The translations under genes and the position numbers were made by a program. Source: Sphingomonas sp. CCH10-B3 (lineage in GTDB: Bacteria > Pseudomonadota > Alphaproteobacteria > Sphingomonadales > Sphingomonadaceae). From it: a stretch of 64,000 bases of DNA. Under the pieces are notes generated by a model. The model saw only the letters and a list, made by a program, of their open reading frames with translations. It had not been told where the DNA came from and did no database searches. Below, in pieces: positions 1 through 6,663 of this stretch. The stretch's first letter is position 1; every line of letters starts with the position of its first letter. Where the stretch lies: NCBI RefSeq assembly GCF_001556185.1, contig NZ_LSIJ01000064.1:1-64000 (forward strand), given 5' to 3'.

Positions 1-1
1 G

Positions 2-415
2 CCGCCGCCCCCGCCGCCGGCTGAACCCGCACCTCCGCCGCCGCCGCCGGCAGCGGTTTGCCAGCCCGGTCCGTTCATCGTGTTCTTCGACTTCAACAAG
101 TCGGACATCACGACTGAAGCAGCGTCGATCCTCGACAATGCGATCGCGGCTTATGGCAACTGCGGCCAAGCGCAGGTGATGCTTGCGGGCTTCACCGACC
201 GCTCGGGTACGCCGAAGTACAATATTGGCCTGTCGCAGCGTCGCGCCGACGCGGTGAAGGCGTACTTCAGCTCGCACTCGATCCCCGAAGGCGTGATCAC
301 CACCTCGGCATTTGGTGAAGACCCCACCAAGCTGCGCGTTCAGACCGCCGATGGCGTTCGTGAAGTGCAGAACCGTCGCGTGGAAATCACCTACGGGCCG
401 GGCTCGGGCAACTAA
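2..415 (+). CDS. OmpA-family outer-membrane protein, C-terminal part (5' end outside window)
   Basis: The open frame runs in from the window edge. It starts with a proline/alanine-rich linker (runs of Pro around bases 2-55) and continues into a complete OmpA-like peptidoglycan-binding domain with VFFDFNKSDIT, an LAGFTDRSG stretch, LSQRRADAVKAYF and a final NRRVEI. This domain binds peptidoglycan non-covalently and anchors the outer membrane to the wall. The proline hinge followed by this domain is the usual build of sphingomonad OmpA-like porins, so an N-terminal 8-stranded barrel is expected upstream. An internal ATG at 80 is in frame but lies inside the domain and is not the true start. A strong terminator follows. 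Confidence 0.93.
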   Translation, partial: PPPPPPAEPAPPPPPPAAVCQPGPFIVFFDFNKSDITTEAASILDNAIAAYGNCGQAQVMLAGFTDRSGTPKYNIGLSQRRADAVKAYFSSHSIPEGVITTSAFGEDPTKLRVQTADGVREVQNRRVEITYGPGSGN

Positions 416-438
416 GCCTTAGTCACGGTTACAAAATA

Positions 439-471
439 GGGGAGGTCGACTTCGGTCGGCCTCCCCTTTTT
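439..471 (+). terminator. Rho-independent terminator of the OmpA-like gene
   Basis: A GC-rich inverted repeat (GGGGAGG...CCTCCCC with inner CGAC/GTCG) closes on a TTCG tetraloop and is followed by TTTTT. It lies 23 bases after the stop codon. Confidence 0.9.
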
Positions 472-517
472 GTTGCCTCGTACGACAGTGCGACAGTGCG
501 ATCGGCGATCGGCTACT

Positions 518-1273
518 TCAGTCCTCGACGAGTGCCCCGGCGAGCCAGCCGGGTATAAGCGCATCGCCGAGTGCCTCGGCCCGGCGCAGTTCGACCATCA
601 GCCCGAGCGCTTCATAGCGTGCGCGGGTCCGTTCGCCGACAGGGCCGATCGGCGTCACCACCAGTCGCCGGTTCACTTTCGCGCGGTGATGCATCCGCGC
701 GGTATTCTCCTGGCCGATGTAACAACCCTTTGTGAAACTGACGCCGTTCAGCTCGCGCGCATTGCATTCGAGCCACAGAGTTTCGCCGTCGCCGAGCTCG
801 CTGACCCCCTCGGTCACTCCAAGCGCCAGTCGGTGCGCCAGCCAGCTGCTGGTCGCGTCACCCGGCGCACCAAGCCAGCGCCGACCGAGTTGGGCAAGCC
901 GCGGATCGTCCACTCCATCGGTGGTGCCGATCGCCCAGTGAGCGGCAAGCGATGTCCGCTCAATCGCAATCGCTCGCCGGAGCCGGTACATGCCGAGCCG
1001 CCGCACCAGTGCATCGGCTCGATCGGCTTCGCAATCGATCAGGATCGCGCCGTCCGCACCGCCATCCTTGCCGTCCCACAGGATGAAATCGAACAGCGCC
1101 TTGCCTTGCGGCGTGAGCAATCCACCCCAGACCGGGCGGCCAGGCGCGACCAGCGCCACGTCCTGCGTCACCAGTCCTTGCAGAAAGTCACGAACCCCGT
1201 CACCGGAGAGTTGCAACACGGCCCGGTCGGCCAGCATCGTTGCGCCGCGCGCTGGGGGGCTTTCCTCGATCAT
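518..1273 (-). CDS. ygfZ: YgfZ/GcvT-like tetrahydrofolate-binding iron-sulfur maturation protein
   Basis: 251 residues. The family signature KGCYIGQE is at residues 182-189, with the invariant Cys184. YgfZ is a folate-binding GcvT homologue that helps maintain certain Fe-S enzymes, such as MiaB. The N-terminal part (LQLSGDGVRDFLQGLVTQDV) and the GLLTPQGKALFDF stretch also fit. The chosen ATG at 1273 leaves only 23 bases to the divergent pyrC start. A second in-frame ATG at 1237 (MLADRAVLQL) is possible, because the ribosome-binding sequence before 1273 (GAGGG) sits very close to the ATG. The tight divergent spacing means the pyrC and ygfZ promoters must overlap each other or the neighbouring coding sequence. 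Confidence 0.9.
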   Translation of the reverse strand: MIEESPPARGATMLADRAVLQLSGDGVRDFLQGLVTQDVALVAPGRPVWGGLLTPQGKALFDFILWDGKDGGADGAILIDCEADRADALVRRLGMYRLRRAIAIERTSLAAHWAIGTTDGVDDPRLAQLGRRWLGAPGDATSSWLAHRLALGVTEGVSELGDGETLWLECNARELNGVSFTKGCYIGQENTARMHHRAKVNRRLVVTPIGPVGERTRARYEALGLMVELRRAEALGDALIPGWLAGALVED

Positions 1274-1296
1274 GCCCTCTAGCTAGGACGGAAGCG

Positions 1297-2352
1297 ATGG
1301 AATCCCAAGTCCCCCGCCGCCTCAAGCTACGCCGTCCCGACGATTGGCATGTCCATCTCCGCGACGGCGCGATGTTGGCGTCGGTCGTCGGCTATACCGC
1401 GCGTCAGTTCGCGCGCGCGATCGTGATGCCCAATCTGTCGCCGCCGGTGACCAGTGCAGCCGCCGCCGCTGCCTATCACGAGCGTATCGTCGCCGCTCTC
1501 GCGCCAGGCACCGACTTCACGCCGCTGATGACATGCTATCTCACCGATGCCGCCGACCCTGCCGATATCGAAGCCGGGTTCGCCAACGGCATCTTCACGG
1601 CCTGCAAACTCTATCCCGCGCATGCCACGACGGGCTCGGCGCACGGGGTGACCGACATTGCCGCGCTTGCCCCCGTATTCGAAACGATGGAGCGCATCGG
1701 CATGCCGCTGCTCGTCCACGGCGAAGTCACGGATCCCAGCGTCGATATTTTCGACCGTGAAGCGGCGTTCATCGATCGCGTGCTCATGCGGCTGGTGGCG
1801 GATTTTCCGGCCCTGAAGATCGTCTTCGAGCATATCACCACCGCCGATGCCGTGGCTTTCGTGCGGGCCAGCGGTCCGCAGGTGGCAGCGACCATCACGC
1901 CGCAGCATCTGCACATCAACCGCAATGCGATGTTCGACGGTGGCATCCGGCCGCACGCCTATTGCCTGCCCGTCGCCAAGCGCGAGGTGCATCGGCTTGC
2001 ACTGCGCGCAGCAGCCACCTCGGGCGAGGCGAGCTTCTTCCTCGGCACCGACAGCGCGCCGCATCTCGCTTCGGCCAAGGAATCGGCCTGCGGTTGCGCC
2101 GGCATTTTCAACGCACCCTTCGCGATCGAAAGCTATGCGGCGGTGTTCGAAGCTGAGGGCGCGCTCGATCGGCTTGAGGCATTTGCTTCCGAAAACGGGC
2201 CGCGCTTCTACGGCCTGCCGCTCAACGAGAGCATGATCACGCTCGAACAGGCCCCCATCGTCGTTCCTGAACGGCTGGAGGCAGCGGGCGCCGACATCAT
2301 CCCTTTCCACGCGGGCGAGACGCTCGGCTGGCGGCTGGTCGATCAGGATTGA
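1297..2352 (+). CDS. pyrC: Dihydroorotase (class II, PyrC type)
   Basis: 351 residues, close to the 348 of E. coli PyrC. It catalyses reversible cyclisation of carbamoyl-aspartate to dihydroorotate, the third step of pyrimidine synthesis, in the cytoplasm. Visible motifs are the metal-binding HVHLRDG (His18, His20), the Lys in CKLYPA (the expected carbamylated bridging lysine), LLVHGEV, EHITT, TPQHLHINRN and LGTDSAPHL with the catalytic Asp. The start at 1297 follows AGGACGGA at good spacing; the frame stays open further upstream but into ygfZ. Its last 10 bases overlap the convergent DoxX-like gene. Confidence 0.96.
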   Translation: MESQVPRRLKLRRPDDWHVHLRDGAMLASVVGYTARQFARAIVMPNLSPPVTSAAAAAAYHERIVAALAPGTDFTPLMTCYLTDAADPADIEAGFANGIFTACKLYPAHATTGSAHGVTDIAALAPVFETMERIGMPLLVHGEVTDPSVDIFDREAAFIDRVLMRLVADFPALKIVFEHITTADAVAFVRASGPQVAATITPQHLHINRNAMFDGGIRPHAYCLPVAKREVHRLALRAAATSGEASFFLGTDSAPHLASAKESACGCAGIFNAPFAIESYAAVFEAEGALDRLEAFASENGPRFYGLPLNESMITLEQAPIVVPERLEAAGADIIPFHAGETLGWRLVDQD

Positions 2353-2762
2353 TGCCGGGCTTGGCGGCGCATCGGCCAGTCGATCACCGCGCCTGCCCAC
2401 AGCGCCCACCAGATGATCACCGGCTGAAACAGCAGCCGCGGCACATGATACGCGGGCCCGAGCACGACCCCGCCGATCGCGACGCCATCGACGGCGTGTT
2501 TGATGTTCGCCGGGAAAACGCAGAGCGCATAGAGCGCGAGCATGATGCCCGCGACACGCCGAAGCCGCGGCACCAGCAGCGCGAGCGCACCCAGTATCTC
2601 GCAAATGCCGGTGATCGCAATCACTTCGCGCGCGAAGGGCACCCATGCCGGCGTGATGGCGATGAACCCGCCCGGCGCCACCAGATGGAGCACGCCGGCC
2701 GCGAAAAAGGCAGTGGCCAGGACCACGCGCGCGATCGTGCGGGCGCTGCCCTCGGCGGGCAT
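2343..2762 (-). CDS. DoxX-like small membrane protein
   Basis: 139 residues with four predicted membrane segments: VVLATAFFAAGVLHLV, VIAITGICEILGALALLV, VAGIMLALYALCVFPANI, and a C-terminal segment near IIWWALWAGAVIDW. This layout and the ICEILGALALLVPRLRR stretch fit the DoxX/DUF4870-like family of small inner-membrane proteins with no firmly assigned activity. Its ATG overlaps the stop of the upstream DUF1134 gene by one base (TGATG), so the two are probably translationally coupled. The 3' end overlaps convergent pyrC. Confidence 0.75.
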   Translation of the reverse strand: MPAEGSARTIARVVLATAFFAAGVLHLVAPGGFIAITPAWVPFAREVIAITGICEILGALALLVPRLRRVAGIMLALYALCVFPANIKHAVDGVAIGGVVLGPAYHVPRLLFQPVIIWWALWAGAVIDWPMRRQARHQS

Positions 2763-3508
2763 CAGAACGGCTGCCAGCGCGCCTTCTGGCTGAACTTCAT
2801 ATAACCGATGTTGACGCCCGCGCGGGCGCCAACGCCAAGCCGGATCGGGATCAACACTTTGTTACCGCTGCGCAGATAGGTCGCCGAAAAGCCGCCGACG
2901 AAATAGAGGTGACCTTCGCCTTCGGGAAAGCGCCGATAGATTTCCTGTGAATCATAGAGGTTATAGACCAGCACGAACACTTTGGACGCGTTGCCGCCGA
3001 GATCGAATCCCACCGACGGCCCGGTCCAATAGATCGGCCGATCGCCTTCGATGCGGTGCGACAGGATGCCCGAGCCATAGCGCAGCCCGACGATGAACGC
3101 GCCCGATGCCTCGCGACCAGCGATATAGGCGTTGGGCTCACCCTGGTCGCGCAAGATCTTTTCAAGAATGCCGGCCAGCCCCTGTGCGCCCTTGCCGAAC
3201 ACGCGCTCGCCCGCGCTCAGCAAATCCTTGCGCTGATAGGTCGATGCCGCAACCGTGGCGCCGGTCGCCCGATCGGCGGGCGGCGGGGGAGTGTTTTGCA
3301 CCGGCGCCGCCGGATCGGTTTCATAGCGCGGCGTATCGCTCGCCGAGACGGGCGGTGGCGGCGGAGTCGCGACATTGCTTTGCGGACGCGCCAGATCGCT
3401 GTCGATCGCGGTATTGGGGTCGACGGTTCGTACTTGCGCTGCGCCCGGTACCGATCCGATCGGGGCGAGCAGCAATGCCAGGCCCATCCAGCCGGTGAAT
3501 TTTCCCAT
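2762..3508 (-). CDS. DUF1134-family exported protein
   Basis: 248 residues from the ATG at 3508, which is preceded by GAAGGGG. The longer open frame to 3640 has no such site. An N-terminal signal peptide (about residues 1-24, ending PGAAQ) is followed by a low-complexity Pro/Asp/Ala-rich stretch of about 70 residues. A conserved C-terminal domain follows, with LRYGSGIL, YWTGPSVGFDLGGNASKVFVLVYNL and VGARAGVNIGYMKF. This pattern matches DUF1134 (EipA-like) proteins of alphaproteobacteria, exported beta-rich proteins linked in some species to envelope integrity. That role is family knowledge and not shown here. It is likely co-transcribed with the DoxX-like gene. Confidence 0.8.
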   Translation of the reverse strand: MGKFTGWMGLALLLAPIGSVPGAAQVRTVDPNTAIDSDLARPQSNVATPPPPPVSASDTPRYETDPAAPVQNTPPPPADRATGATVAASTYQRKDLLSAGERVFGKGAQGLAGILEKILRDQGEPNAYIAGREASGAFIVGLRYGSGILSHRIEGDRPIYWTGPSVGFDLGGNASKVFVLVYNLYDSQEIYRRFPEGEGHLYFVGGFSATYLRSGNKVLIPIRLGVGARAGVNIGYMKFSQKARWQPF

Positions 3509-3668
3509 CTTGCCAACCCCTTCGCTGTGCGCGGTAGACGGTAGCGCGCGGTGACTCTGGCGCGCAACCGCATGGCGACAGTGCGAGTCGATTTCACGCC
3601 CGACCGAATCGAACTGACGGTTGAAGCGGACGGCGGGCACGGCTATAGCCGCCGCTTGCCGCCAGTCC

Positions 3669-3761
3669 GGAGACGTGGGTGAGTGGCTGAAACCAGCGGT
3701 TTGCTAAACCGCCGTACTGCGATTAGCGGTACCGAGGGTTCGAATCCCTCCGTCTCCGCCA
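3669..3761 (+). tRNA. tRNA-Ser (anticodon GCT)
   Basis: The acceptor stem GGAGACG (3669-3675) pairs with CGTCTCC (3751-3757), followed by discriminator G3758 and an encoded CCA. The anticodon GCT at 3703-3705 lies in a TTGCTAA loop, closed by GGT/ACC-type pairing. A long variable arm (class II) and the T-loop GGTTCGAATCC are present. It decodes AGC/AGU. Confidence 0.97.
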
Positions 3762-4098
3762 TCAAATCCTGAACTCGCTGGATGAGTTCTATCATTGGTA
3801 AGTGCCTACCAATATCGCTCCTTTAGTGTTGTCGTGTTTGCCGAGCCGCACACATGCGACGGAGTCCTTCGCCATCGGACGCTGCAATCCTGAGGGGGAC
3901 GGGCTTCGAAGCTGAACGTGCGGGCTGGTCAATAATCGTATTGTCCCATGCCTGTTCGTGGCCACCGCCGCGTTTGCCGCCGTTCAATCCGATAACGCGG
4001 TTCCGATCGCACAGCGGAAAGCGCTGGCATTGCCAGTGTACCGGGTGTCGCCGACATTCTTGCCGATGCGCCCCGTTACGGACTGAGGCAGCGCGCCG
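3762..4098. other. Gene-poor gap after tRNA-Ser with two small hairpins and a possible decayed ORF
   Basis: Two inverted repeats follow the tRNA: GAACTC/GAGTTC (3771-3789) and ATTGGTA/TACCAAT (3794-3813). One may act as the tRNA terminator, although no strong T-run follows either. An open frame on the plus strand from 3916 to the TGA at 4084-4086 reads LFVATAAFAAVQSDNAVP, which looks like a signal-peptide end plus a short mature part. It has no ATG, only a possible GTG at 3958 or ATT further upstream, and no clear ribosome-binding site. It may be the remnant of a small exported protein. I find no integrase or repeated tRNA 3' end, so no attachment site is called. Confidence 0.4.
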
Positions 4099-4335
4099 CT
4101 ACCCTTCGCTGTCGTTGTCTTCACCGAGCCGCCGGGCGCACAGGGCATGGCATGCGGACGGACAGTCGCGGGCAGGAGCCTCGTGCTTGCCCTTGACCGG
4201 CACCGTGATCGTATGGCCGGGGCTCCCGCAAACCGGGATAACCAGAGCCGTTTTATCGCTCGCGCCGATCGCCGGCATGACGGGTGCTGCCGCCAACTCG
4301 ATCGCCGCCAACGCAAAGGCCAGTCGCGCCAGCAT
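4099..4335 (-). CDS. Small exported cysteine-rich protein downstream of hemN
   Basis: 78 residues starting at the ATG at 4335, five bases after the hemN stop, so very likely in the same transcript. The N-terminus (MLARLAFALAAIELAAAPVM) is a signal peptide or single anchor. The mature part has one isolated Cys (VIPVCGSPG) and a cluster CPSACHALC. I do not recognise the family. The Cys/His cluster and position behind an Fe-S, haem-pathway enzyme suggest metal or redox chemistry in the periplasm, but that is inference. The frame extends upstream into hemN, and the later ATG is preferred because it directly precedes the signal peptide. Confidence 0.6.
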   Translation of the reverse strand: MLARLAFALAAIELAAAPVMPAIGASDKTALVIPVCGSPGHTITVPVKGKHEAPARDCPSACHALCARRLGEDNDSEG

Positions 4336-4339
4336 CGGA

Positions 4340-5662
4340 CTAGACCGCACTGCTGAATCGCGGTTCGGCGGCATGGCGATAGGGGTCGAATTGCGCGGCG
4401 ATTGTGCGTGCATAAGGCAGTCCGCCGTCCAAAATGGTCAGCCGGTCGGCGTCCCAGCGCGCCAGCCCGGCATCGACGAACAATGCCAGCCGCGCGCGGA
4501 TGACATCGACATCGGCGAGCCCGGCCGTCCGCGCATAGCCTTGACACAGCAGCTGCTCGATCGCCTGACCATGGCGTTGATCGGCCCCCGATCGGCGGAT
4601 CCCGCGTTCGATCGCGAACTGGCGATTGGCAATGCGCAGGTGATAGCGCCCGGCGTTCTTTTCATTTTGCAGCAGCAGATGGGGAAAGCTGCTGATCGCC
4701 GAGGCGCCAAGGCCGATCAGGACATCGGCTTGATCCTCGGTAAAGCCCTGAAAGTTGCGGCGCAGCCGGCCGGACTGCGCAGCCCGGGCAATGTCATCGC
4801 CGGGCAGCGCAAAATGGTCGAAGCCGATCGGCACATAGCCGTTTCGCGTCAGCCGCTCGAACGCATATTCGGCCTGGGCAAAGCGCGTGAACTGATCGGG
4901 CAGCGCCGATGCGTCTATCCGGCGCTGGCGCGGCACAAGGTGCGGGACATGCGCATAGCCGAACACAGCGATGCGATCTGGCCGCAGATCGAGCGCGGTA
5001 TCGAGCGTTGCGGCAAGGCTCGCGATCGACTGGTTGGGAAGGCCATACATCAGGTCGAAATTGAGCGAGCGGACGCCCGCCGCGCGCAGCCGCGCCGTGA
5101 CGCAAGCGATCATTTCGGTCGGCTGGACGCGGCCGATCGCCGCCTGGATATCGGGCTCGAACGTCTGCACGCCCAGGCTGACGCGGCTGACGCCATTGCG
5201 GCTGATCGCGGCTGCCCATGGCCAGTCGAAGCCGCGCGGATCGACCTCGACCGAAATCGTCGGATTGTCGAGGCGGAAGGCGCGCGACAGGCGCAGCATC
5301 AGCGCGTCGAAGTCCTCGGGCGCAAGCGCGTTGGGGCTGCCGCCGCCCCAGGCGATCCGCCGGACCACGCCGCGCTCGCCCAGCGCTGCACCGACCAGAT
5401 CAATCTCCTCGCCCAGCCGCTGCAGATAGGCCTGAACTCGCTGGGTGCGGTTGGCAGCACCCGTGTTGCAGCCGCAATACCAGCACAGCTCGTGGCAATA
5501 TGGCACATGCAGGTAAAGCGACACCGGCGTGGCGGGCGCGAGGCCGCCAAGCGCCGCTGTCATGTCGGCGGGGCCCACGCCTTCACCGAATTCGGCGGCG
5601 GTCGGAAAGCTGGTGTAGCGCGGCACCGGCTGGCTCAGCAGATCGGGATAATATGACCACAT
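4340..5662 (-). CDS. hemN: Oxygen-independent coproporphyrinogen III dehydrogenase
   Basis: 440 residues. This radical-SAM enzyme converts coproporphyrinogen III to protoporphyrinogen IX without oxygen, in the cytoplasm. The CxxxCxxC cluster motif is at Cys56-Cys60-Cys63 within VPYCHELCWYCGC, and the extra CGC is typical of HemN rather than of HemW-like proteins. Other family features are PRYTSFPTA near the start, GGGSPN, the VEVDPRG stretch and DLMYGLPNQ. The ATG at 5662 is 35 bases from an FNR-type box shared with divergent ompW. This fits induction when oxygen falls and O2-dependent HemF fails. The small Cys-rich gene follows in the same direction. Confidence 0.96.
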   Translation of the reverse strand: MWSYYPDLLSQPVPRYTSFPTAAEFGEGVGPADMTAALGGLAPATPVSLYLHVPYCHELCWYCGCNTGAANRTQRVQAYLQRLGEEIDLVGAALGERGVVRRIAWGGGSPNALAPEDFDALMLRLSRAFRLDNPTISVEVDPRGFDWPWAAAISRNGVSRVSLGVQTFEPDIQAAIGRVQPTEMIACVTARLRAAGVRSLNFDLMYGLPNQSIASLAATLDTALDLRPDRIAVFGYAHVPHLVPRQRRIDASALPDQFTRFAQAEYAFERLTRNGYVPIGFDHFALPGDDIARAAQSGRLRRNFQGFTEDQADVLIGLGASAISSFPHLLLQNEKNAGRYHLRIANRQFAIERGIRRSGADQRHGQAIEQLLCQGYARTAGLADVDVIRARLALFVDAGLARWDADRLTILDGGLPYARTIAAQFDPYRHAAEPRFSSAV

Positions 5663-5696
5663 GCAAGGGTGATTGCATGAAGCGCAGCAGCATTAG

Positions 5697-5710
5697 TTGA
5701 CGCCGGTCAA
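5697..5710. promoter_or_regulatory. FNR/FnrL-type binding site between hemN and ompW
   Basis: TTGACGCCGGTCAA is a perfect 14-bp inverted repeat matching TTGAY-N4-RTCAA. It sits 35 bases from the hemN start and 58 bases from the ompW start. hemN and ompW are FNR targets in other proteobacteria. No fnr gene lies in the window. Confidence 0.82.
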
Positions 5711-5767
5711 AGCCGGTGCGGTTGCTGCCGAATAATTCCGTCCCAGCAACAACAAAGGGGACGTTAG

Positions 5768-6448
5768 ATGAAACACAAGGTTCCAATGGTTGCGCTGGCA
5801 GCGATGGCTGTCATCGCCGCCGCACCGGCCGCCGCCAGGGAAGGCGAGGGGCTGAAGGCGCACGACGTGCTGCTGCGCGTGCGCGGCATCTGGGTCGCGC
5901 CCAATGGCACATCGGACGGCATCCTGCCGACGCTGCCGGGCGATCGGCTGCGCATTGGCGATTCCTTCGCGCCCGAGATCGACGTGACCTGGATGGCGAC
6001 CGATCACATCGGCTTCGAGCTGATCGCCGCCACCACCAAACATTCGGCGCATGGCAAGGCGGGCGTTACCGCCGGGCTGGGCCGGGTCGTCGAAACCTGG
6101 GTGCTGCCGCCGACGCTGACGGCGCAATATCACTTCAACTCGAAAGGCAAGGTGCGGCCCTATCTGGGCGCCGGCATCAATTATACCGTTTTCTGGAACG
6201 AGAAAGCGACGCCCGAGCTGACCAGCGCGGTCGGCCCGACGCGGGTCCATATCAACGACAGTGTCGGTTATGCGCTGCAGGGCGGTGTCGACATCGACAT
6301 CAGCAAGCGCTTTTTCCTGAACCTCGACGCGAAATACATCGACATGAGCCCGCGCGCGACGATCTACACCACCGCGCTCGGGACGCAGACGGTGCGCACG
6401 CGGATCAGCCCGATCATCGTCGGGGTCGGCATCGGCATGCGGCTTTAG
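5768..6448 (+). CDS. ompW: OmpW-family outer-membrane protein
   Basis: 226 residues. A signal peptide (about residues 1-23, AAPAAAR) is followed by an 8-strand barrel of the OmpW type: LLRVRGIWVAPNG near the N-terminus, PEIDVTWMATDHIGFELIAAT, PPTLTAQYHF, VRPYLGAGINYT, GYALQGGVDIDISKRFFLNLDAKYID and a C-terminal VGVGIGMRL. OmpW forms a small hydrophobic channel in the outer membrane; its physiological cargo is still debated. An FNR-type box lies 58 bases upstream, consistent with low-oxygen induction seen for ompW elsewhere. A strong terminator follows the gene. Confidence 0.92.
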   Translation: MKHKVPMVALAAMAVIAAAPAAAREGEGLKAHDVLLRVRGIWVAPNGTSDGILPTLPGDRLRIGDSFAPEIDVTWMATDHIGFELIAATTKHSAHGKAGVTAGLGRVVETWVLPPTLTAQYHFNSKGKVRPYLGAGINYTVFWNEKATPELTSAVGPTRVHINDSVGYALQGGVDIDISKRFFLNLDAKYIDMSPRATIYTTALGTQTVRTRISPIIVGVGIGMRL

Positions 6449-6476
6449 GAAAGGGGCTGACGCCAGCATGTCGTGG

Positions 6477-6505
6477 GGGGCGGGCAGCGATGCCCGCCCC
6501 TTTTT
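6477..6505 (+). terminator. Rho-independent terminator after ompW
   Basis: Perfect 10-bp arms GGGGCGGGCA / TGCCCGCCCC around a GCGA loop, followed by TTTTT. It separates ompW from the convergent cco operon end. Confidence 0.9.
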
Positions 6506-6519
6506 GCTGGGTGTCGCCG

Positions 6520-6663
6520 CTATTCGTCTTCGTCGATCAGCACGCGCAGCGCGGCGCCGTCCAGATCCTCGAACTGGCCCGACCGCGCCGCCCAGAAGAA
6601 CGCCGCGAGCCCCAGCAGCCCCAACCCCAACGCAATCGGCAGCAGGAAGGCGATGCCGGTCAT
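6520..6663 (-). CDS. ccoS: cbb3 oxidase maturation protein CcoS
   Basis: 47 residues, the last gene of the cco operon. There is one N-terminal membrane helix (IAFLLPIALGLGLLGLAAFFWA) followed by SGQFEDLDG, the diagnostic CcoS tail, and an acidic end. CcoS is needed for cofactor insertion into the cbb3 catalytic subunit. The ATG at 6663 overlaps the ccoI stop by four bases (ATGA), so translation is coupled. Confidence 0.93.
   Translation of the reverse strand: MTGIAFLLPIALGLGLLGLAAFFWAARSGQFEDLDGAALRVLIDEDE

Noticed and set aside
1..60. CCG-rich repeat at the window start
   Set aside because: It is the coding sequence of the Pro-rich linker of the OmpA-like protein and not a DNA repeat element.
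470..1282. Long plus-strand open frame opposite ygfZ
   Set aside because: Composition-driven antisense frame; the minus strand carries the clear YgfZ signature.
3916..4086. Possible small exported protein (LFVATAAFAAVQ...)
   Set aside because: No ATG and no clear ribosome-binding site; mentioned only as a possible remnant in the gap entry.
3762..4098. Possible integration site next to tRNA-Ser
   Set aside because: No integrase, no duplicated tRNA 3' end and no change in gene content was seen; only a short low-information gap.
3854..5656. 600-codon plus-strand open frame
   Set aside because: It is the antisense of hemN, which has a radical-SAM motif and a regulated promoter. The protein is Arg/Ala-rich with no family pattern.
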